14,246 nucleotides of DNA, from NCBI GenBank assembly GCA_018780025.1, contig JADMKH010000001.1:1-14246 (forward strand), given 5' to 3'. Positions 8,177-13,743 of the stretch are shown in pieces (position 1 is the stretch's first letter; each line of letters begins with the position of its first letter). The notes under the pieces are model-generated. The model made no database searches. It saw nothing but the letters and a program-made list of their open reading frames with translations, and was not told the DNA's origin. The position numbers and the translations under genes are program-made. Source of the stretch: Thiobacillus sp. Lineage in GTDB: Bacteria; Pseudomonadota; Gammaproteobacteria; Burkholderiales; Thiobacillaceae.

Positions 8177-8203
8177 TTAGCACTCAGATACGGGGAGTGC
8201 TAA
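8177..8203. promoter_or_regulatory. Perfect CIRCE operator (HrcA binding site) upstream of rpoH
   Basis: TTAGCACTC (8177-8185), nine spacer bases (8186-8194) and GAGTGCTAA (8195-8203) match the CIRCE consensus with no mismatch in either arm. CIRCE is the operator of the heat-shock repressor HrcA, best known upstream of groES-groEL and of hrcA-grpE-dnaK. Here it ends 28 bases before the rpoH ATG and overlaps the probable promoter, so bound HrcA would be expected to block rpoH transcription. hrcA itself is not in the window. The identity of the motif is seen directly; repression of rpoH is inferred. Confidence 0.93.
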
Positions 8204-8206
8204 AAT
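8198..8206 (+). promoter_or_regulatory. Possible extended -10 promoter of rpoH
   Basis: TGCTAAAAT (TG-N-TAAAAT) resembles an extended -10 element; the hexamer TAAAAT at 8201-8206 matches TATAAT at five of six positions. The -35 position (about 8178-8183, TAGCAC) is poor, as extended -10 promoters tolerate. Transcription would start near 8213, leaving a leader of about 20 bases. The right arm of CIRCE lies inside this element, which would suit HrcA repression. A TTGACG hexamer at 8168-8173 is 27 bases from TAAAAT, too far to be its partner. This is a motif-based prediction only. Confidence 0.4.
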
Positions 8207-8231
8207 ACGAAAAGAAAGGGGTTTACACGCA

Positions 8232-9077
8232 ATGACTCAATCGATTTCTTTACCTATTCCTGCAGCGTACAGCCTGGATAGCTACATTCAGACCGTTAAC
8301 CGCTACCCCATGCTCACGCTGGAAGATGAGCAGCGTCTGGCACGCGCCTGGCACGCTAACGAGGACGTTGATGCCGCGCGCCAGCTGGTGCTGTCGCATT
8401 TGCGCGTGGTGGTGAGCGTGGCGCGGCATTATCTGGGTTACGGCCTGCCGCACGCCGATCTGATCCAGGAAGGCAATGTCGGCCTGATGAAGGCGGTGAA
8501 ACGGTTCGACCCGGAACGCGGCGTACGCCTGGTGTCGTTTGCGCTGCACTGGATCCGTGCCGAGATCCATGAATACGTGCTGCGAAACTGGCGTCTGGTC
8601 AAGATCGCCACCACCAAGGCGCAGCGCAAGCTGTTCTTCAATCTGCGCAGCCTGAAGCAGTCGCTCAATGCCCTGACCATCAACCAGGCCGACGCCATGG
8701 CGAAGGAACTGAACGTCAGCCGCAAGGACGTGCTGGAAATGGAAACCCGCATGTCCGGACACGATGTTTCCATCGACCCGTGCGTAGACGACGGCGAGGA
8801 CAGCTACTGTCCGCTGACTTACCTGGCAAGCCCGGACGAAAATCCGGCCCAGTTGCTGGAACGCGAGCAGACCGAGCGCCTGCGCCATAGCGGTTTGGCC
8901 ACCGCGCTGGAGGACCTGGATGATCGCAGCCGCCATATCATCAAGGCGCGCTGGCTGACCGAAGGCGAAGCCTCGACCCTGCACGAACTGGCCGCCGAAT
9001 ACGGCGTGTCCGCCGAGCGCATTCGCCAGATCGAAGCCCGCGCCCTGCAAAAAATGCGCGCGCTCATTCCGGCATAA
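8232..9077 (+). CDS. rpoH: RNA polymerase heat-shock sigma factor RpoH (sigma-32)
   Basis: RpoH directs RNA polymerase to heat-shock promoters controlling chaperones and proteases. The 281-residue protein has the sigma-70 core binding region (DLIQEGNVGLM, 76-86), region 2.3-2.4 (RFDPERGVRLVSFALHWIRA, 91-110) and the RpoH box QRKLFFNLR (131-139), which separates RpoH from other group 3 sigma factors. A C-terminal region 4 helix-turn-helix is also present (about 249-275, ending IRQIEARALQKM). Start: ATG at 8232 with AAAGGGG ten bases upstream. The gene follows ftsX. It has a CIRCE site immediately upstream, suggesting HrcA control, and a strong terminator downstream. Whether the mRNA also carries an RNA thermometer cannot be judged by eye. 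Confidence 0.97.
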   Translation: MTQSISLPIPAAYSLDSYIQTVNRYPMLTLEDEQRLARAWHANEDVDAARQLVLSHLRVVVSVARHYLGYGLPHADLIQEGNVGLMKAVKRFDPERGVRLVSFALHWIRAEIHEYVLRNWRLVKIATTKAQRKLFFNLRSLKQSLNALTINQADAMAKELNVSRKDVLEMETRMSGHDVSIDPCVDDGEDSYCPLTYLASPDENPAQLLEREQTERLRHSGLATALEDLDDRSRHIIKARWLTEGEASTLHELAAEYGVSAERIRQIEARALQKMRALIPA

Positions 9078-9090
9078 GCTGTTAGCAGTC

Positions 9091-9130
9091 CCATGAAAAA
9101 GCCCCGCTCAGTGACGGGGCTTTTTCATGG
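9091..9130. terminator. Bidirectional intrinsic terminator between rpoH and the cco locus
   Basis: CCATGAAAAAGCCCCG (9091-9106) and CGGGGCTTTTTCATGG (9115-9130) form a perfect 16-bp stem with an 8-base loop. The GC core is followed by a run of five T on either strand, so the hairpin can end rightward rpoH transcripts 13 bases after the stop codon. It can also end leftward transcripts from the ccoG-ccoS-microprotein unit, whose last stop is at 9153. Confidence 0.9.
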
Positions 9131-9152
9131 GCGGTCGTTTCCAGAATACCGC

Positions 9153-9260
9153 TTAGAAAAACGACCCGATCAAGACAGACAGGATGCTGATCCATGCCCA
9201 GATGATCATGAGGGTGACAACCACCATGGGGAAGCCTTGGAAAGTCATAAATTGTTTCAT
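9153..9260 (-). CDS. 35-residue single-span membrane microprotein downstream of ccoS
   Basis: This short frame encodes 35 residues: an N-terminal MKQFMTFQGFP followed by one long hydrophobic stretch (about residues 11-35, containing the central IIWAWISIL) and ending GSFF before TAA. GGAG at 9269-9272 lies 8 bases before the ATG, a good ribosome binding site. It starts 34 bases after the ccoS stop, on the same strand, and ends 22 bases before the shared terminator, so it fits as the last gene of the ccoGH-ccoS unit. A longer overlapping frame starting at 9267 gives a His/Pro-rich, non-membrane sequence and looks spurious. I do not recognise a family. Its location suggests a small subunit or assembly factor of the cbb3 oxidase, comparable in size to CcoM of Pseudomonas stutzeri, but I see no clear similarity. 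Confidence 0.65.
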   Translation of the reverse strand: MKQFMTFQGFPMVVVTLMIIWAWISILSVLIGSFF

Positions 9261-9294
9261 TGCGCATACTCCGTTCAAGTAATCGTATTTTAGT

Positions 9295-9480
9295 TTATTC
9301 GTCTTTACTGCTCAAGCGTCGCGTCGGCAGCAGGGGGTCGTCGTCGTCCATCAAAATCCGCTCGGCGGGTCCTTCGAGATCATCAAACTGACCGCTCTTG
9401 ATCGACCAGAACACCCCCACGACTATCAGCAGCACGAAAATTCCAGACAATAGAATCAAGAATCCCATGATGCCGTTCAT
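9295..9480 (-). CDS. ccoS: cbb3-type oxidase assembly protein CcoS
   Basis: CcoS is a small membrane protein needed for cofactor (heme/copper) insertion into cbb3 oxidase. The 61 residues comprise one N-terminal transmembrane helix (about 5-27, GFLILLSGIFVLLIVVGVFW) followed by the diagnostic SGQFDDLEGPAERIL segment and an acidic tail (DDDD, then LSSKDE). The ATG at 9480 overlaps the stop of the FixH-like gene in an ATGA arrangement, pointing to translational coupling. In many genomes the copper ATPase gene ccoI sits between ccoH and ccoS; it is not here. The family call is firm despite the short length, because of the conserved motif and context. Confidence 0.93.
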   Translation of the reverse strand: MNGIMGFLILLSGIFVLLIVVGVFWSIKSGQFDDLEGPAERILMDDDDPLLPTRRLSSKDE

Positions 9481-10253
9481 GACGCGATCAATTCCTGGAT
9501 GTTGTGAAAATGCACCTCGCCATTCTGCTTGATCCGCAGTTCAAGCAGCCAGCGGCCCGTGCTTGGCAAGCTCAGCGAACCCGTATATACACCCGCTTCG
9601 GTTGCGCCAAGGGGCAGCCGAAGCGTGGGGGTGGCGGCGCCCGGCCGCTGCAGGATCAATTCAGCTTCCACCCGATCGACTGGCAAGCCCGTGCGGTCCT
9701 TGACGCGAACCTGGATCATTCGACTGAGACCCGTGCCCTCCAGCCCGGAGAACTCGACTTGCCAACCCAGTCTGGATTCGCGGTACGTTTCATTGAGTTC
9801 GGACGACACCGCTTTGGCGGCATTCTGACTGTGCGAGACCACCCCGGAAAACCCGCTGTATACCGGCCCCCCCTCGCTGCCCAGCCACCAACTCGCCAAC
9901 GGTTCGGGCAGGCCCTTGGTTGAAATTTGAAGCAGTGCGGCATTGAGGAACACCAGGCCGATGAAAAACCCGGTCAGCAATCTGGGCGCCCAGTGCATGC
10001 GGCCGGCGCCGCGCTGCCGGAACTGGTTCAAGGCGTGGAGCACCAGCGCCGCTGCAAGGAAAACCGAAATGTGCATGGCCACCACGTCCAGCCCCGGCCA
10101 CTGGCCCACAATGAACGCAAAGTACGCAATCAGCGGCACCACGCCGGCCAGTACGGCACGCAGCATCGGCGGCAGATTTCTGAACAGTCCACCGAAGGCA
10201 TACAGAACCAGCACCGCAGCCAGTCCGCCAAAAAGGGTAGTCATCGTATTCAT
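9477..10253 (-). CDS. ccoH: FixH-like (CcoH) oxidase biogenesis protein with extra membrane segments
   Basis: CcoH/FixH proteins are membrane-anchored factors that stabilise or assemble cbb3 oxidase. This 258-residue protein has four predicted transmembrane segments (about 7-24, 30-50, 54-75 and 92-110). A periplasmic domain follows, with the FixH-like pattern: a region ending GWQVEF, then VRVKDRTGLPVDRVEAELIL, an RPG turn, a GVYTG strand and the final GRWLLELRIKQNGEVHF. Typical FixH proteins have one N-terminal span and about 150-180 residues, so roughly the first 85 residues here are additional. The start at 10253 overlaps the ccoG stop (ATGA); an ATG three codons later is an alternative. 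Position after ccoG and before ccoS supports the assignment, though sequence similarity alone is moderate. Confidence 0.75.
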   Translation of the reverse strand: MNTMTTLFGGLAAVLVLYAFGGLFRNLPPMLRAVLAGVVPLIAYFAFIVGQWPGLDVVAMHISVFLAAALVLHALNQFRQRGAGRMHWAPRLLTGFFIGLVFLNAALLQISTKGLPEPLASWWLGSEGGPVYSGFSGVVSHSQNAAKAVSSELNETYRESRLGWQVEFSGLEGTGLSRMIQVRVKDRTGLPVDRVEAELILQRPGAATPTLRLPLGATEAGVYTGSLSLPSTGRWLLELRIKQNGEVHFHNIQELIAS

Positions 10254-11770
10254 GGGCGTCTGCTGGGACTGTCAAAATGGACGGACTCGGAACGCGCTTC
10301 AGCTGGTTTCCCCTGCGGGGTGATCACCAGATCGAAACGCTCGGTTTTTGCGGCCAAAGCCGGCGGCAAGCGCACGCTGACCTGCACCAGACCGCTGTGG
10401 CCGGGCTTGATGCTTATTTTGCTGAAGCCCCCCAGATCCAGCGCATCAGCGGAAAAATCCGGTGCGCTGATGGAGTAGGTCTGCGTGTGCTTGTCCTTGT
10501 TGGTAATACGGACCTGATAGCGGTTGCGGATGTCATTGTTCGACAGCACGACATAGAGCGGTTGCCGAATCTGGCTGACAGCGCGATCGAAGCTGTCCTG
10601 GCTGCTGATGCTATAGACCAGAAAACCGCTCATCAATATCAGTGCAACGCCATAGCCCAAGGTTTTCAGGCCCCGCCAATGCAGTCGTGGCGGTGCCTGG
10701 GTGGCCGCAGCCAGATTGGACTCCGAATCGTAGCGTATCAGTCCACGCGGAAAACCGAAGGAATCCATGATGGTGTTGCAGGCGTCGATGCATAAACCGC
10801 ACGAAATGCATTTGTATTGCAGGCCGTCGCGGATGTCGATTCCGGCTGGGCAGACCTGCACGCAGAGGCCACAATCAATGCAGTCGCCCAAGCCCTGTTC
10901 GTGTCGTTCGGCGAGCGCGCGCGCACCTGTAGTCATCGTGGTCTGACGGCGCTCGACAGCCACAGCAGTGTCGGCAGGCGCACGACGACGCTCGGTCACG
11001 ATGCCCCGCCCGACGCGCACGACAGCACGACCATGCGTGCTCTCCCCACGTTTGGCATCGTAATGTACGGCCAGGGTTTCGGGCTGGTACATCACACTCT
11101 GGAAACGGCCATACGGGCAGATGTACGTGCAGACCTGTTCGCGCATCAGACCTGCGGCAACATAGGTCGTCAGTGTCAGAAATCCTGTGGTGATATAGGC
11201 CGCGTCCGCAGCCCGCCCGGTGAAAAAATCCAGCACGAGTTGCGGCGCATAGGTGACATAGGCGACGAAGCTGAGCCCTGTCCAGAACGAGACCAGCACC
11301 CACAGCGCATGCGTGCTTCCCACTTTGATGACTTTTTCCCGATCCCACGGTTGCCGGAACAGGCGCACCCGCGTCGGCCGTTCACCCTGAATGGCGCGTT
11401 CGATCCAGATGAAAAAATCAGTCCATACCGTCTGGAAGCAAAAGTAGCCGCAGAAGGCCCGCCCGACCAGCCCTGTGACGAAAAACAGCAGAATGGCCGC
11501 AATGATCAAGAACAAGGCCAGCCAAATGATGTTCTGCGGATAAACCGTGAGTCCGAATATCAGGAACTGGCGTCCTGGCAGATCAAACAGCACGGCCTGC
11601 GCAGGCGCATCCAGCCGCGACCAGGGAATCCAGGGCAAGCAGAAATAGACGGCATAGGCCAGCACCAGGACCGACGTTTTGAAACGCCGGAAACGCCCCT
11701 TCACCGAACGGGTGAATATGGGAATGCGTGTCTGATAGAGTCCGAGCTGGTCTTCTAAGCCTGTTTGCAT
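10250..11770 (-). CDS. ccoG: cbb3 oxidase maturation protein CcoG (FixG/RdxA family)
   Basis: CcoG is a membrane-bound iron-sulfur protein, reported as a cupric reductase that supplies Cu(I) for the CuB centre of cbb3 oxidase. Of its 506 residues, the N-terminal part holds about five membrane segments with the conserved FCGYFCFQTVWTD (107-119) and CTYICPYGRFQ (214-224) motifs. Two ferredoxin-like clusters follow (Cys297, 300, 303, 307 and Cys321, 324, 327, 331), then a further membrane span (about 371-388) and a C-terminal Ig-like domain. The family usually has about 460-480 residues; the excess is an Arg/Thr-rich linker between residues about 247 and 290, just before the first cluster. No clear Shine-Dalgarno precedes the ATG at 11770. 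The gene is separated from ccoP by a terminator and overlaps ccoH by four bases. Confidence 0.95.
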   Translation of the reverse strand: MQTGLEDQLGLYQTRIPIFTRSVKGRFRRFKTSVLVLAYAVYFCLPWIPWSRLDAPAQAVLFDLPGRQFLIFGLTVYPQNIIWLALFLIIAAILLFFVTGLVGRAFCGYFCFQTVWTDFFIWIERAIQGERPTRVRLFRQPWDREKVIKVGSTHALWVLVSFWTGLSFVAYVTYAPQLVLDFFTGRAADAAYITTGFLTLTTYVAAGLMREQVCTYICPYGRFQSVMYQPETLAVHYDAKRGESTHGRAVVRVGRGIVTERRRAPADTAVAVERRQTTMTTGARALAERHEQGLGDCIDCGLCVQVCPAGIDIRDGLQYKCISCGLCIDACNTIMDSFGFPRGLIRYDSESNLAAATQAPPRLHWRGLKTLGYGVALILMSGFLVYSISSQDSFDRAVSQIRQPLYVVLSNNDIRNRYQVRITNKDKHTQTYSISAPDFSADALDLGGFSKISIKPGHSGLVQVSVRLPPALAAKTERFDLVITPQGKPAEARSESVHFDSPSRRP

Positions 11771-11791
11771 GGTGTGTTAAGTAGCGCCAAC

Positions 11792-11831
11792 GCGAAGCAA
11801 AAGCCCCCGTGAACGGGGGCTTTTGCTTCGC
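11792..11831. terminator. Intrinsic terminator between ccoP and ccoG
   Basis: GCGAAGCAAAAGCCCCCG and CGGGGGCTTTTGCTTCGC are perfect inverted arms (18 bp) around a four-base TGAA loop (TTCA on the - strand). On the - strand the GC-rich core is followed by TTTT, 13 bases after the ccoP stop. It probably ends or attenuates the ccoNOQP transcript before ccoG, which starts 21 bases further on. The symmetry would allow action on either strand, but only leftward genes flank it. Confidence 0.88.
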
Positions 11832-11843
11832 TAGCCTGCTACC

Positions 11844-12764
11844 TTATTGCCCGCCGCCCAGTTCATGGACATAAACCGTTAAAACCTTGATCTGTTCAGT
11901 TGATAGACGGCCAGCCCACGCCGGCATGACGCCCTTGTTCAGCCCGCTGCCGATCACCTCGCGGATGGCTGCGACCTTGCCCGCATCGCCTTGCGCCGCA
12001 GGAACCTTGGCCCACAGCCAGATGTTGTCGGTCAGATTCGGTGCGCCGACGTCCTTTCGCCCCTTGGCATCGACAGCGTGGCAGTAAAAACACGCAGCAG
12101 TATCATTGTGGAACAGGATATTGCCCGTCGCCGCTTTGCTCGCATCGTGGCCCACACCGGACAGACTAGCCACGTAATGGGCCAGTTGATCGATTTGCTC
12201 GCCGGACAGCACTTCACTAAAGGCGGGCATAAAGCCGCGGCGACCGCCAACCAGCGTTTCGTGAATCTTGTCGAATGAGCCGCCATACAACCAGTCGTCG
12301 TCAGCCAGGTTCGGGAAAAAGCCGACCACACCCTGCCCACCGGACTGGTGACAGGCTGCGCAGTTATCGGCAAACAAAGACTTGCCCGCAGAAATGATGA
12401 AACCATTCATTTCCGGATCTTTGGCAATCTGCTCGTAAGACATCGACGACACTTTGTCGAAATACGGCTTTTGCGCTGCCGCGGCCTCGTTCAGGCTTTC
12501 GACCAGCAGGGCACGGGTGTTCCAGCTATGCGTTTTGGTTTCACCGGCGCTATTGACGTAGGTCACATCCGACGCGCCCCCGATCCAGCCCTTACCTACG
12601 GGCCAGGATGGATAGATAGTCCAGTACACAATGGCAAAAGCCACGGTGACATAAAACGTGTAGACCCACCACGTGGGCAGCGGATTGTTGTATTCCTGCA
12701 GGTCGCCGTCCCAGGCATGACCTGTGGTTTGAACAGTTTGAGATTGTAGTTTTTGCTCGCTCAT
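11844..12764 (-). CDS. ccoP: cbb3-type cytochrome c oxidase diheme subunit CcoP (subunit III)
   Basis: CcoP is the membrane-anchored diheme cytochrome c that accepts electrons from soluble cytochromes and passes them toward CcoO/CcoN. Its 306 residues show the N-terminal family signature HAWDGDLQEYNNPLPTWW (16-33), one transmembrane helix (about 33-52) and two periplasmic cytochrome c domains. Heme c sites are CAACH (135-139) and CFYCH (225-229), with likely axial methionines Met179 (GFMPAF) and Met280 (GVMPAW). The length is normal. The ATG overlaps the ccoQ stop in an ATGA arrangement. A strong hairpin terminator lies 13 bases after its stop codon. Confidence 0.97.
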   Translation of the reverse strand: MSEQKLQSQTVQTTGHAWDGDLQEYNNPLPTWWVYTFYVTVAFAIVYWTIYPSWPVGKGWIGGASDVTYVNSAGETKTHSWNTRALLVESLNEAAAAQKPYFDKVSSMSYEQIAKDPEMNGFIISAGKSLFADNCAACHQSGGQGVVGFFPNLADDDWLYGGSFDKIHETLVGGRRGFMPAFSEVLSGEQIDQLAHYVASLSGVGHDASKAATGNILFHNDTAACFYCHAVDAKGRKDVGAPNLTDNIWLWAKVPAAQGDAGKVAAIREVIGSGLNKGVMPAWAGRLSTEQIKVLTVYVHELGGGQ

Positions 12765-12958
12765 TGCGTGTCCTTCGTATCGCTTTTTTCACCCGGTTGA
12801 TCGTCGAGAAACGGGATGTCGCGATAGGACTCCAGTTTTTCGCTTCGCTTCTTGCTACCGTAGACGTAAGCCACGATGCCAACGAAGGTGAAGAAAAATA
12901 TGATCAAAGCCAGCGGCTTGGTGTTTTCGGGTCTGGAAAACCACAGTAACCATTCCAT
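12761..12958 (-). CDS. ccoQ: cbb3-type oxidase small subunit CcoQ
   Basis: CcoQ is a small membrane subunit that stabilises the cbb3 complex. It has 65 residues with one transmembrane helix (about 16-34, PLALIIFFFTFVGIVAYVYG) and a charged cytoplasmic tail containing the family-typical YRDIPFLDD and ending KSDTKDTQ. GAGGAGG lies 7 bases before the ATG. It sits between ccoO and ccoP and overlaps ccoP by four bases, the standard ccoNOQP order, which makes the assignment firm for such a short protein. Confidence 0.95.
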   Translation of the reverse strand: MEWLLWFSRPENTKPLALIIFFFTFVGIVAYVYGSKKRSEKLESYRDIPFLDDQPGEKSDTKDTQ

Positions 12959-12979
12959 ATCCTGGCCTCCTCGTCCTGC

Positions 12980-13726
12980 TTAGCGGTACTTGACGAACGC
13001 GTCGTCGGTGTACTTGCTGAAATCGACCATGGTGCCCAGCACCTGCAGATACGCAATCAACGCATCCATCTCGGAAATACCGGAACGATCCCCATCGTAG
13101 TTGCCAAAATTGGCCTGCTCGATCAGGTTCTTCTGCGCATCAGGGATGTGCAGTTGACGCGCCACGGTTTCACCAAACTTGACCACGTTGGCGTCGTATT
13201 CAGCCTGCGTCAGCGAATACGGCACACCCACTTTACGCAACGCCTTCATGCGCGCAGCCGTGTCGGAAATATCCAGCGGCGTCGACAGCAGCCAGGGGTA
13301 ATTCGGCATCACCGACTCCGGCACCATCGAGCGCGGCGCGACCAGATGCTGGACGTGCCATTCGTTGGAATACTTGCCGCCGACGCGTGCCAGATCCGGG
13401 CCGGTGCGCTTGGAGCCCCACTGGAAGGGATGATCGTATTGCGACTCGGCCGCCAGCGAGTAATGACCGTAGCGCAGTTTCTCGTCGCGGAACGGACGAA
13501 TCATCTGCGAGTGGCAGGTGTAGCAGCCTTCGCGCGTATACATATCGCGGCCGCGCTGCTCCAGCGGGGTGTAGGGACGCACGCCTTCGACCTTTTCAAT
13601 GGTCTTGTCGATGAAGAACAGCGGCGCAATTTCCACCAGGCCACCGACGCTGATCGCCAGCATGGTCAACACGGCCATCAGGCCGATGTTGGTTTCAATC
13701 CATTCGTGTTTGAAGTTGAAGTTCAT
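12980..13726 (-). CDS. ccoO: cbb3-type cytochrome c oxidase monoheme subunit CcoO (subunit II)
   Basis: CcoO is the membrane-anchored monoheme cytochrome c of cbb3 oxidase, relaying electrons from CcoP to the catalytic CcoN. The 248 residues comprise one N-terminal transmembrane anchor (about 15-38), then a periplasmic cytochrome domain. The heme site is CYTCH (68-72) in the characteristic REGCYTCHSQMIRPFRDE context. A conserved methionine-bearing stretch follows (RSMVPESVMPNYPWL, about 132-146) and provides the axial ligand. The C-terminal ALIAYLQVLGT motif closes the cytochrome fold. The gene starts 17 bases after ccoN and ends 21 bases before ccoQ. Nothing unusual is seen. Confidence 0.97.
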   Translation of the reverse strand: MNFNFKHEWIETNIGLMAVLTMLAISVGGLVEIAPLFFIDKTIEKVEGVRPYTPLEQRGRDMYTREGCYTCHSQMIRPFRDEKLRYGHYSLAAESQYDHPFQWGSKRTGPDLARVGGKYSNEWHVQHLVAPRSMVPESVMPNYPWLLSTPLDISDTAARMKALRKVGVPYSLTQAEYDANVVKFGETVARQLHIPDAQKNLIEQANFGNYDGDRSGISEMDALIAYLQVLGTMVDFSKYTDDAFVKYR

Positions 13727-13743
13727 TATTTATCTTCCCTGAT

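Noticed and set aside
8168..8196. Classical sigma-70 promoter using TTGACG (8168-8173) for rpoH
   Set aside because: No acceptable -10 lies 16-18 bases downstream; the nearest TAAAAT is 27 bases away.
9082..9267. 61-residue frame on the - strand starting at 9267
   Set aside because: It overlaps the better-supported 35-residue frame, runs through the terminator hairpin, and gives a His/Pro-rich sequence with no membrane segment or family resemblance.
10817..11758. Long + strand open frame antisense to ccoG
   Set aside because: It has no family features and lies opposite strongly conserved CcoG motifs; treated as a shadow frame.
11771..11843. FNR/Anr box for ccoG
   Set aside because: I looked for TTGAT-N4-ATCAA or close variants in the ccoP-ccoG gap and found none; the gap is mostly the terminator hairpin.
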